Source: an uncultured Flavobacteriaceae bacterium (GTDB taxonomy: Bacteria; Bacteroidota; Bacteroidia; Flavobacteriales; Flavobacteriaceae). From it: a DNA stretch of 8,689 nt. The notes beneath the pieces were generated by a model. It did no database searches. It saw only the letters and a list, made by a program, of their open reading frames with translations, and was not told the origin of the DNA. The stretch is taken from contig CAMZMA010000258.1 of the NCBI GenBank assembly GCA_947311815.1, positions 1 to 8,689 on the forward strand, in the 5' to 3' direction. This document shows positions 1 to 7,053 of this stretch, in pieces (the stretch's first letter is position 1; every line of letters starts with the position of its first letter). The translations under genes were made by a program, and so were the position numbers.

Positions 1-609
1 AGACTCTAACATTTCACGAAGTAAATCATTTCCTTCACGAGTTCTTTCACCAACTCCTGCAAACACAGATAAACCTCCGTGTCCTTTTGCGATATTGTTA
101 ATTAATTCTTGAATAAGTACTGTTTTACCAACTCCTGCTCCTCCAAATAATCCAATTTTACCTCCTTTTGCATACGGCTCAATTAAATCGATTACTTTAA
201 TTCCAGTAAACAATACTTCTGTTGATGTAGATAAATCTTCAAACTTAGGTGCGCTTCTGTGAATTGACATTCCGTCTTTACCTGTTTTTGGTAAATCTCC
301 TAAACCGTCAATGGCATCTCCAATAACATTGAACAAACGTCCGTAAATATCATCACCAATTGGCATTTGAATCGGATTCCCTGTAGCTCTTACTTCTGTT
401 CCTCTGCTTAATCCATCCGTAGCATCCATAGAAATAGTACGTACTGTATCTTCTCCAATATGAGATTGCACTTCTAAAACTAAAAGAGAACCATCTGCTT
501 TTGTAATTTCTAATGAATCGTAAATTTTTGGCAATTCTGATTCTGAATTGAACTCAACATCAATTACTGGACCAATAATTTGAGATACTTTACCTGTTAT
601 TGTAGACAT
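1..609 (-). CDS. atpD: F1 ATP synthase subunit beta, N-terminal 203 residues (runs off left edge)
   Basis: This is the catalytic beta subunit of F1Fo ATP synthase, which makes ATP from ADP and phosphate on the cytoplasmic side of the inner membrane. The translated fragment begins MSTITGKVSQIIGPVIDVEF, the usual beta-barrel crown domain of beta subunits. The P-loop GGAGVGKT lies at residues 156-163. The GERTREGNDL segment with the catalytic glutamate (E188) follows at about 187-196, which separates beta from the non-catalytic alpha subunit. The ATG at 607-609 matches the usual family start. The gene is incomplete: the frame is still open at base 1, and about 60% of the usual length of roughly 500 residues lies outside the window. 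The upstream gene is ompA, closed by a terminator, so atpD starts its own transcript. In Bacteroidota, atpD is commonly followed by atpC, but that would be outside this window. The identity is certain. Confidence 0.98.
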   Translation of the reverse strand, partial: MSTITGKVSQIIGPVIDVEFNSESELPKIYDSLEITKADGSLLVLEVQSHIGEDTVRTISMDATDGLSRGTEVRATGNPIQMPIGDDIYGRLFNVIGDAIDGLGDLPKTGKDGMSIHRSAPKFEDLSTSTEVLFTGIKVIDLIEPYAKGGKIGLFGGAGVGKTVLIQELINNIAKGHGGLSVFAGVGERTREGNDLLREMLES

Positions 610-667
610 ATTTATCTAATTAAAGTTATTTATTTTTTTGTGAAAGACGAACCTTCTTTTTAAGGTG

Positions 668-675
668 CAAAGGTA
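668..675 (-). promoter_or_regulatory. Putative atpD promoter, Bacteroidota -7 element
   Basis: On the minus strand this reads TACCTTTG, an exact fit to the Bacteroidota -7 consensus TAnnTTTG. It lies about 60 nt before the atpD ATG and downstream of the ompA terminator. The expected -33 TTTG is not exact: GCTTTTT lies at the right distance (about 694-700). No Shine-Dalgarno is seen in the leader, as is normal for the phylum. Confidence 0.55.
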
Positions 676-744
676 AAATATTTAATGGAATTGAAAAAGC
701 GTTTTCCATTATTTTTCTCTGACTCAATACTCGGTTTTATTCAT

Positions 745-776
745 AAAAAAACCTCATCAAAAAATGATGAGGTTTT
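745..776 (-). terminator. Rho-independent terminator of the ompA gene
   Basis: The arms CCTCATCA (752-759) and TGATGAGG (765-772) pair perfectly around an AAAAA loop. They extend through A4/T4 to a 12-bp stem. Read on the minus strand the hairpin is followed by a run of seven T, and it begins 33 nt after the ompA stop codon. On the plus strand it also has a short T run, so it may work both ways, but no plus-strand gene needs it. Confidence 0.9.
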
Positions 777-809
777 AATTATTTTAAGTTTGTAAAACTT
801 AGAATTGTA

Positions 810-2174
810 TTAGTTAGAAACTTTAACCGTTACTCTTCTGTTATTAGCTCTACCTGCTCTTGTTTTATTTGTGTCAATTGGCATATCTTCACCATAACCT
901 TTAGCGGTTAATCTTGAAGCGTCAATACCGTGTCTTACAAAGTATTTCATAACAGCTTCAGCTCTTCTTTGAGATAACTTCATATTACTTGAAGCTCTAC
1001 CAGCACTATCAGTATGACCTTCTATCGCAAAATTAGCTCTTGGGTATTCATTCATTACTTTAACAATACCATCTAATTGTCTAGCTACACCTACTTTGAA
1101 AGAAGTTCTACCAGAGTTGAATAAAATCTTTTTAGCAAATGCTCCAATAGATTTTTTAGCTTCATCTTTAATTACTGGCTCAGGACATCCGTTGTTAGAT
1201 GCTGGACCTACTTCGTTTTTACAGTTATCATCTTTGTCTAATACTCCGTCTCCGTCAGTATCAGGCCAAGGACAACCACCGTTTGCAGAAGGACCCGCAG
1301 TTGTAGGACATTTGTCATTTTTATCAACAACACCATCACCATCAGAATCTGGACAACCTTTATTTGCTTTTGTTCCTTTTGTTGTAGGACACATATCATC
1401 TTTATCAGCTACTCCGTCTCCGTCAGTATCAGGACATCCGTTTAAAGCAGCTAAACCAGCTACATTAGGACAAGCGTCATCAGCATCTTTTACTCCATCG
1501 CCATCAGCATCAGGACATCCATTGAACGCTTTTAAACCAGCAACTTCTGGACAAGCATCGTCTTTGTCATATACTCCGTCTCCGTCAGTATCTTTTCCTC
1601 CAAACTTAAACACTAAACCAACAGTGTGTTGAAACACATCAGCTCCTGTGCTTTCAAATCCTTGTTTATAAACAGATTGAAAGTTTAAACCAAAATTATC
1701 ATTAAACCAAGTATTAAAACCCCAGCCTCCTACTAAAACACCTCCTTTTACATCACCTAAAGTTTGGTAAGCTCCACCAAGTCCTACATAAGGATCAAAC
1801 CAAGAAGTCTCTCCAAATAGATTATTTAAGTCATACTTTACAAAAGCATCTAAAGACCAATAAATATCATCAGCGTCATCTAAATCAACAATGGTTGTTA
1901 TTTTATTCAAAGACCCTGAAAGTTGTAAAGTAAATCCTTTTTCTAAATACTTTTCAGCAGAAATTCTAGAAATTGAAGGTATCATATTACCTCCCCATTC
2001 TGCCATTCCTATGTAATCTTTAAAATTGGTACCAAAGTCAGTAGTGTAAGTTCTTACATCTACTATATTAACACCAAAACCTACTACCCAAGGATTATTC
2101 TCATCTTGTGCGTTTACGGTGCTAACTGTTACCATCGCAAACAAAGCTATCACAGCTAATTTTAATCGTTTCAT
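810..2174 (-). CDS. OmpA-family outer membrane protein with five thrombospondin type 3 repeats
   Basis: A 454-residue exported envelope protein expected to tie the outer membrane to peptidoglycan. The start chosen is the ATG at 2172-2174: it gives MKRLKLAVIALFAMVTVSTVNA, a clean signal peptide with likely cleavage before QDENN. A TTG two codons upstream is unlikely. Residues about 23-194 form an outer-membrane beta-barrel-like domain with alternating aromatic and glycine-rich strands. Residues about 195-333 hold five calcium-binding type 3 repeats of the D-x-DGDGV-x-D-x-D-x-C form. Residues about 340-454 are an OmpA C-terminal domain with GHTDSAGR and the LSQRRAEAV helix, whose Asp and Arg are the known diaminopimelate ligands. 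This architecture is common among abundant Flavobacteriia outer membrane proteins. The gene is monocistronic, with a good promoter at 2214-2244 and a strong terminator at 745-776, which suggests high expression. The exact physiological role is inferred from the family. Confidence 0.95.
   Translation of the reverse strand: MKRLKLAVIALFAMVTVSTVNAQDENNPWVVGFGVNIVDVRTYTTDFGTNFKDYIGMAEWGGNMIPSISRISAEKYLEKGFTLQLSGSLNKITTIVDLDDADDIYWSLDAFVKYDLNNLFGETSWFDPYVGLGGAYQTLGDVKGGVLVGGWGFNTWFNDNFGLNFQSVYKQGFESTGADVFQHTVGLVFKFGGKDTDGDGVYDKDDACPEVAGLKAFNGCPDADGDGVKDADDACPNVAGLAALNGCPDTDGDGVADKDDMCPTTKGTKANKGCPDSDGDGVVDKNDKCPTTAGPSANGGCPWPDTDGDGVLDKDDNCKNEVGPASNNGCPEPVIKDEAKKSIGAFAKKILFNSGRTSFKVGVARQLDGIVKVMNEYPRANFAIEGHTDSAGRASSNMKLSQRRAEAVMKYFVRHGIDASRLTAKGYGEDMPIDTNKTRAGRANNRRVTVKVSN
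1176..1592 (-). repeat. Five-copy tandem repeat (about 81 bp) encoding TSP type 3 calcium-binding motifs
   Basis: Five in-frame units inside the OmpA-family gene encode D-[TAS]-DGDGV-x-D-[KA]-[DN]-D-x-C followed by a variable stretch and a CP or GCP end. The first three units are exactly 27 residues (81 bp); unit four carries an extra Trp-Pro before the next repeat, and unit five ends GCPEP. The DNA copies are similar, for example the repeated plus-strand word ACTCCGTCTCCGTCAGTATC. Acidic residues at fixed spacing predict calcium binding. Confidence 0.93.
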
Positions 2175-2213
2175 TATCAAATTTTTAAATTAAAGTTCAT
2201 TATTATATATATG

Positions 2214-2244
2214 CAAAAATAAGTGGTTATAACTTATCTACAAA
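2214..2244 (-). promoter_or_regulatory. Promoter of the OmpA-family gene (TTTG-N19-TATTTTTG)
   Basis: On the minus strand TTTG (2241-2244) is followed after 19 nt by TATTTTTG (2214-2221). This matches the Bacteroidota -33/-7 arrangement (TTTG, about 19-21 nt, TAnnTTTG) in both elements and spacing. It predicts a leader of roughly 30 nt before the ATG at 2174. The leader is AT-rich without a Shine-Dalgarno, as usual in highly expressed genes of this phylum. Confidence 0.8.
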
Positions 2245-2255
2245 GACAAATCTAC

Positions 2256-2283
2256 AAAAACTTATTAAAACCACAAGTTTTTT
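2256..2283 (-). terminator. Possible weak terminator after kbl
   Basis: The arms AAAAACTT (2256-2263) and AAGTTTTT (2275-2282) can pair into an 8-bp AT-rich hairpin with an 11-nt loop. It starts about 10 nt past the kbl stop, and read leftward its 3' arm ends in a T run. With only two G-C pairs it would be weak, and in this AT-rich DNA it may be chance. It sits just upstream of the ompA -33 element. Confidence 0.3.
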
Positions 2284-2292
2284 ATAATAATT

Positions 2293-3486
2293 CTAAATAA
2301 CATTCAGTTTTTTTCCTACCTTAATAAATGCAAAAACAGCTTTGTCTAAGTGCTTTTTTGTGTGTGCTGCCGATAGCTGCACGCGTATTCGAGCTTTTTC
2401 TTTAGGCACTACAGGAAAGAAAAAACCAATCACATAAATTCCTTCTTTTAATAACAAAGACGCCATTTCTTGCGCCAATTTAGCATCATATAGCATTACA
2501 GGTACAATAGCAGCGTCTGCCCCAACCAAATCAAAACCTGCTTTTTCCATTTCTGAACGAAAATAATTAGTGTTGCTCTCTAAAGTATCGCGCAACGAAG
2601 TATCATTAGATAATAAATCGAACACTTTTAATGAAGCACCCACAATGGCAGGCGCTAACGAGTTAGAAAACAAATAAGGTCTTGAGCGTTGTCGTAAAAT
2701 TTCTATAATTTCTTTTTTTCCTGTGGTATAACCTCCCATCGCTCCTCCAAGCGCTTTTCCTAAAGTACCCGTTACAATATCTACTCTGTCGAGCACATTT
2801 TTTAATTCAACCGTTCCTCTGCCTGTTTTACCGATAAATCCTGCGGCATGACATTCATCAACCATTACTAAGGCATCATATTTATCTGCTAAATCGCAAA
2901 TTTTATCTAGTTTAGCTACAATTCCATCCATAGAAAACACACCATCTGTTACAATTATCTTAAAACGATGTTGTTGTTTATTCGCTTCAATTAACTGTTC
3001 TTCTAAAGAACTCATGTCATTATTTGCATACCGATAACGAGCCGCTTTACACAAACGAACTCCATCTATTATAGAAGCATGATTTAACGAATCTGAAATA
3101 ATGGCATCTTCTTTAGTAAGCAACGGTTCAAAAACACCTCCGTTTGCATCAAAAGCCGCTGCATATAATATGGTATCTTCTGATTGATAAAAATCGGCTA
3201 TTTTTTGCTCTAACTCTTTATGTATATCTTGTGTACCACAAATAAACCGAACGGATGACATTCCGTACCCATGCGTATCCATCACATCTTTTGCGGCTTG
3301 AATTACCGCTGGATGATTAGACAATCCTAAATAATTATTGGCACAAAAATTAATGACTTCTTCTCCTGTCGATATTTTTATCACCGCATCTTGCGATGAA
3401 GTTATAATGCGTTCTGCTTTGTACAATCCTGCTTCTTTAATTTCTTGAAGCTCTTTTTGTAGTTGTTGTTTTATATTTCCGTACAT
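2293..3486 (-). CDS. kbl: Glycine C-acetyltransferase (2-amino-3-ketobutyrate CoA ligase)
   Basis: A PLP enzyme that cleaves 2-amino-3-oxobutyrate with CoA to glycine and acetyl-CoA, the second step of threonine breakdown after threonine dehydrogenase. It is 397 residues long against 398 in E. coli, and it aligns almost without gaps from memory of the family. Visible marks are FCANNYLGLSNHP (47-59), SVRFICGTQD (78-87), the PLP-contacting SDSLNHASIIDG (131-142), S185, D210 and H213 in VDECHAAGF, the Schiff-base lysine K244 in TGTLGKALGG, and R368 near the C-terminus, which in the E. coli enzyme holds the substrate carboxylate. The conserved text favours Kbl over the related serine palmitoyltransferase and 8-amino-7-oxononanoate synthase. 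The ATG at 3484-3486 gives MYGNIKQQLQ, in register with the family start. No threonine dehydrogenase gene is adjacent here. The gene follows the helicase by 68 nt, probably with its own promoter. Confidence 0.96.
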   Translation of the reverse strand: MYGNIKQQLQKELQEIKEAGLYKAERIITSSQDAVIKISTGEEVINFCANNYLGLSNHPAVIQAAKDVMDTHGYGMSSVRFICGTQDIHKELEQKIADFYQSEDTILYAAAFDANGGVFEPLLTKEDAIISDSLNHASIIDGVRLCKAARYRYANNDMSSLEEQLIEANKQQHRFKIIVTDGVFSMDGIVAKLDKICDLADKYDALVMVDECHAAGFIGKTGRGTVELKNVLDRVDIVTGTLGKALGGAMGGYTTGKKEIIEILRQRSRPYLFSNSLAPAIVGASLKVFDLLSNDTSLRDTLESNTNYFRSEMEKAGFDLVGADAAIVPVMLYDAKLAQEMASLLLKEGIYVIGFFFPVVPKEKARIRVQLSAAHTKKHLDKAVFAFIKVGKKLNVI

Positions 3487-3500
3487 ATTATTTCGTTTAA

Positions 3501-3529
3501 AAGTTGTAAAGTTACAAAGTTTGCAAGTT
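3501..3529. repeat. Short 8-bp-period array of AAGTT upstream of kbl
   Basis: On the plus strand AAGTT occurs at 3501, 3509, 3517 and 3525, exactly 8 bp apart, with variable three-base spacers (GTA, ACA, TGC). On the minus strand this reads as AACTT words, some extended to AACTTTG or AACTTTA, lying 15-43 nt upstream of the kbl start codon. It probably includes the promoter region: AAACTTTG (3515-3522) is one base off the TAnnTTTG -7 consensus, but no matching -33 element is clear. Whether the periodicity is functional is unknown. Confidence 0.6.
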
Positions 3530-3542
3530 CTTACGGAAAAGA

Positions 3543-3567
3543 AAAAGAAGATTTTTAAACTTCTTTT
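3543..3567 (-). terminator. Possible terminator hairpin straddling the helicase stop codon
   Basis: AAAAGAAG (3543-3550) and CTTCTTTT (3560-3567) are perfect 8-bp complements with a 9-nt loop that contains the TAA stop (3555-3557). Read leftward the hairpin is followed by TTTTTCTTTT-like sequence. The core has only two G-C pairs, so strength is doubtful. If real, it ends the metal-regulator/helicase transcript before kbl. Confidence 0.4.
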
Positions 3568-6500
3568 ATCTCAATTTTTTCTCCTATATATATAAGGTGT
3601 AAGTTTTTTACCAAAAAACCCATCGAAATTAACACTTGTTGATACATTTTTATTTGTTGCACATGTTTTTTAGATACATCGCCTGTTTTGTAATCTACAA
3701 TTGTTACTTCTTTGTTGTTATGAAAAATCAATCGATCTGGAATTACAACCTGACCATCTTGTGTAACAATTTCTCTTTCATTAAAAACTGTCACATCCTT
3801 TGTAAACAAATCGATTAACTTCGGGTGCTGTACAATTTTGTTTATCTTGTTTTTAATTTCTTCGGATGTTTTTTTATCAATAACTCCTTGTAAAAAATAT
3901 TGATGCACCACTTTTTCAACGTCGTTTTTCGTGAAAATTTTTGCCATCATTTCATGAATTAAATTCCCAAATTGAATAGCGTCACCTTGTTTGGTGTCCC
4001 ATAATTTCGAAGCACTTGCCAACATGTGTATATTGTGTTCTTGCCAAGGCGTGCTTATAAATTTTTCTTGAATTGTTACTTTATACTTATTTTTTTCTTT
4101 AAAAGAAGCTCTTTTAGGATTTCCGAAAGTGTATTCTAATTGATTTTCACTCCAAAGAGCATTCTTTTTTAAATAATTGATAAAAATACCTGAATAATAA
4201 TTCAAATTTTCTTCTCCTTTTTTGGTAATTCTTTTTTCTGTAACCACAAACAATTGCTCTACAGCACGCGTTAAAGTAACGTACAATAAATTAAAATTAT
4301 CTAATTCTAAGGCCTCTCTTTGTTGTTGGTAAATCTCTTTGCCTCTTTTACTTACGTATTGAATTTCTTTAGTAAACGGAATTAACAACTCTTTAAAACC
4401 ACTAAAATTTTCTTCGGATAAATCGTCTAACCAAACCTTCGGATTTATTTGTCTGTAAATATCTAAATCGTACGGAAAAACAACCACAGGAAACTCCAGC
4501 CCTTTTGATTTATGGATGGTCATAATTTGAACCGCATCGGCTGTTTCTGGAGCAACAATACTTAGTTTTTCTTTTTTATCATCCCAAAAATCTAAAAACT
4601 CTTGCACACTCGTTCCTTTTCGCTGTTGTTCTAAGACCACATCTAAAAAAAATTGCACATACGCATCTGACTCTGTAATTAAATGAAAACCTCTAATAAT
4701 TGCCTCTATTTTTTCATAAAAAGGCAATTGGTAAAAAGTGTTTAGTTGAAAAACGCATCCGTAAGAAAATAGTTTTTCAAAAAGCTCCTGAGATTGTTCT
4801 TCAATTAACAACGCTAAAAACGAATGTTTATCTGTTGTGATTTTTAAATGATGGTATAAAAAGTATAGCATCTTAAATTGTGTTTCTTTATCTGACGGGT
4901 ACTGAATTACCTGCAACACATCAATCAAAAAATTGACTTTTGCGCTATTTTGCAACAATAAGGTTTCGGATGACACAATGCTAATTCCGTTTTCTGATAA
5001 ATAATTAGCAACCGCAATACCGTCTTTCTTTTTACGCACTAACACACACACATCACCTAACGAAAATCCGTCATCTAATTGACGGATGATTTCTAATACT
5101 TTCTTCGGATATTTAATTGCTTCCTCTTCTTTATCCTCTTCCTTTTCTAAAAAAGAAAGTGATACAAATCCGCCTTTTTTGGCATTTTCTAATTGAGAAT
5201 TCCCATCAACAAACAACTTTTTATACGCTTCGTTTTGTAAAAAATGTGCGGTATGATTAAAAAATTGATTGTTAAAATTGATGATTTCAGAAAAACTACG
5301 ATAATTGGTTGCCAACTCTTTTACTTCTTTCACAATATGAAACGGATTTTTACCCTTTGCTCCTTCTAAACCCAACTCAATAAATTGTGCCGCTTTTCCT
5401 CCTCGCCAACGATAAATAGCTTGTTTTCCATCGCCCACTAACAATAAATTACTATTTTCTTGCGCCAGTGCATTATCAATTAACGGAATTAAATTTTGCC
5501 ATTGCAACACCGATGTATCTTGCATTTCATCAATAAAATAATGCATAAATTTTTGCCCAATTCGCTCATAAATAAACGGAGCAGGTTGGTTTTTGATGTT
5601 TTCTGAAATTAATTGATTAAATTCTGCATTTAATCGTATATTATTGTCTTCTTTTATGGTGGTTAATTCCGCATTGATATTTGTTAAAACTGCCAGCGGA
5701 ATGATGCTTTTTAAGGCCAATTTATTCAGTACAAATTGCTGATGTAAAATTTCTGATTGCTGATACAAACTTAGTAATTCAGGTAAAATTTCTTCAATCG
5801 TGTTTTTTATGTCTTCTGATTTTGACTTGGCATACAAATTATTTTCTTCTATACGTTCTCGTAATTTACTCGCATCAAAAAACTTTGCTTTATCTGGGTT
5901 TTCTGCCAAAGCAACAAAATGATTTGGCAACATAGAACGATAAAAATCCTTGTGTTCTAATTGCGTTTCTGCAATTATTTGCAAGCCAACACTCCCAAGT
6001 TCTTGCAACTGTTTTTTTATTTCCTGCTGATGTTTTAGCAACTTTACTTTTAAAGCTCTATACGTTTCAATACTCTTGTCAGAAAGTGCTTTAAAATGCT
6101 GTACATCATTTTCATTCAATAAAATTTTAGCAAATTCATTGAGTTCTCTAGAAATATCCCAAGAAGTATCATCATCTGCCTTTTCTAATGAAAAATCGAT
6201 GAGTAATTTTGTGACATCTTTGTCTGTTCCTATTTTAGAAATCAACACATCTACGGCTTCATTTAGCAAAGAAACAGCATCCATTTCTACTTCAAAATTG
6301 AGCGACAATCCTAAATCGAACGAAAAACTTCTAATAATTTTATGTGTAAAACTATCAATAGTAGTGATAGAAAATGCCGAATAATTTTGTAGAATCGCTT
6401 GTAAAATCTTTTTACTTCGTTCTTTAACAGTAGGTTTATCAACAGGAATTTCATTGACAATTGTTTGCAATAAGTCGTTTTCTTTTCCGTCAGAAAAATC

Positions 6501-6692
6501 GTGTAAATTTTTTAACACACGTTCTTTCATTTCGGCGGCTGCCTTGTTGGTAAACGTAATGGCTAAAATTTTCTGAAAACGATAAATATCTTCTGATTGC
6601 AACAAAACCTTCAAATATTCTTTTACCAAAATAAAGGTTTTTCCGCTTCCTGCGGATGCATTGTAAACCTGAAAAGTAGCGAGTTTTTGCAC
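3555..6692 (-). CDS. AddA/RecB-like UvrD-family helicase with C-terminal RecB-type nuclease domain
   Basis: A 1045-residue ATP-dependent superfamily 1A DNA helicase fused to a nuclease, expected to process double-strand breaks for recombination. Motifs run in order: Walker A ASAGSGKT (12-19), Ia ITFTNKAAAEM (45-55), TIDSF (111-115), Walker B DEMQD (388-392), III GDGKQAIYRWRGG (420-432), IV NYRS (463-466), V TIHKSKGLEFP (725-735) and VI YVTLTRA (804-810). The C-terminal nuclease shows GNLIH (H913), PDRL (D986), VDYKTG (D1000, K1002) and QIKMY (Q1013, Y1017). These match the catalytic His/Asp/Asp/Lys pattern of RecB, so both activities look intact. The start is a GTG at 6690-6692: an in-frame TAA lies four codons upstream, and no other start precedes the P-loop. 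It begins 9 nt after the small membrane-protein gene, so translation is probably coupled. An AddB-type partner nuclease is not in this window. Calling it AddA rather than another RecB-like protein is inference. Confidence 0.93.
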   Translation of the reverse strand: MQKLATFQVYNASAGSGKTFILVKEYLKVLLQSEDIYRFQKILAITFTNKAAAEMKERVLKNLHDFSDGKENDLLQTIVNEIPVDKPTVKERSKKILQAILQNYSAFSITTIDSFTHKIIRSFSFDLGLSLNFEVEMDAVSLLNEAVDVLISKIGTDKDVTKLLIDFSLEKADDDTSWDISRELNEFAKILLNENDVQHFKALSDKSIETYRALKVKLLKHQQEIKKQLQELGSVGLQIIAETQLEHKDFYRSMLPNHFVALAENPDKAKFFDASKLRERIEENNLYAKSKSEDIKNTIEEILPELLSLYQQSEILHQQFVLNKLALKSIIPLAVLTNINAELTTIKEDNNIRLNAEFNQLISENIKNQPAPFIYERIGQKFMHYFIDEMQDTSVLQWQNLIPLIDNALAQENSNLLLVGDGKQAIYRWRGGKAAQFIELGLEGAKGKNPFHIVKEVKELATNYRSFSEIINFNNQFFNHTAHFLQNEAYKKLFVDGNSQLENAKKGGFVSLSFLEKEEDKEEEAIKYPKKVLEIIRQLDDGFSLGDVCVLVRKKKDGIAVANYLSENGISIVSSETLLLQNSAKVNFLIDVLQVIQYPSDKETQFKMLYFLYHHLKITTDKHSFLALLIEEQSQELFEKLFSYGCVFQLNTFYQLPFYEKIEAIIRGFHLITESDAYVQFFLDVVLEQQRKGTSVQEFLDFWDDKKEKLSIVAPETADAVQIMTIHKSKGLEFPVVVFPYDLDIYRQINPKVWLDDLSEENFSGFKELLIPFTKEIQYVSKRGKEIYQQQREALELDNFNLLYVTLTRAVEQLFVVTEKRITKKGEENLNYYSGIFINYLKKNALWSENQLEYTFGNPKRASFKEKNKYKVTIQEKFISTPWQEHNIHMLASASKLWDTKQGDAIQFGNLIHEMMAKIFTKNDVEKVVHQYFLQGVIDKKTSEEIKNKINKIVQHPKLIDLFTKDVTVFNEREIVTQDGQVVIPDRLIFHNNKEVTIVDYKTGDVSKKHVQQIKMYQQVLISMGFLVKNLHLIYIGEKIEIKEV

Positions 6693-6701
6693 AGAATTAT
6701 T

Positions 6702-7043
6702 TTAGTGCAAAATAACCTTTTTTAAGGATTTAATCAATAACGGAATCAAAAAAGATGCTACCAACGAAATGACAAGTATATAAAAGAAATCTAAACGTAT
6801 AACTTGTTTTGGAAATAACGGATTCAGATAATTTACAAGTGTAAAACCGATAAAAACAACTCCAAAAAGAAAGCAATTTAACGCCACACGATTTGCGTGT
6901 TCTATTTGATTTTTTGTAAAGTCTGTTTTCTTTTTTACATCGGAATATCCTGCAATTAAAAAATACATTTTACTGAACTTAATCAAATATCCGAAGACAA
7001 ACGACACAAAACCCACTAAAATTGAAGCAATAATTTCAAACAT
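6702..7043 (-). CDS. Small three-helix membrane protein, DUF3784-like
   Basis: A 113-residue hydrophobic protein of unknown function. Three membrane helices are visible at about residues 3-22, 53-72 and 85-104. A basic, charged loop (about 34-51) follows the helix 1 region and a Lys-rich tail lies at the C-terminus. The LIAGYSDVKKKTDF segment (29-42), followed by a helix beginning NRVALNCFLFG, resembles the LIAGY-x-charged-loop pattern of the DUF3784 family, which is of similar size; this assignment is from memory and is tentative. The ATG at 7041-7043 lies 10 nt after the ZIP transporter stop, and its own stop lies 9 nt before the helicase GTG in the same reading frame. The spacing implies co-transcription with the metal genes. 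A role in the metal response is only a guess from position. Confidence 0.85.
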   Translation of the reverse strand: MFEIIASILVGFVSFVFGYLIKFSKMYFLIAGYSDVKKKTDFTKNQIEHANRVALNCFLFGVVFIGFTLVNYLNPLFPKQVIRLDFFYILVISLVASFLIPLLIKSLKKVILH

Positions 7044-7053
7044 TTTTTAACAT

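Noticed and set aside
1176..1592. Regularly spaced repeats as a CRISPR array
   Set aside because: The repeats are coding, 81 bp long and in frame, and translate to calcium-binding TSP3 motifs; there are no unique spacers.
1096..1632. Plus-strand open frame encoding a Ser/Pro-rich repetitive 178-aa protein
   Set aside because: It is the antisense of the TSP3 repeat array. Its apparent repeats mirror the DGDGV codons, and there is no promoter, terminator or recognisable domain for it.
2175..2180. Two-codon upstream extension of the OmpA-family gene to a TTG
   Set aside because: The ATG at 2172-2174 starts a textbook signal peptide, and TTG followed by ATA adds nothing.
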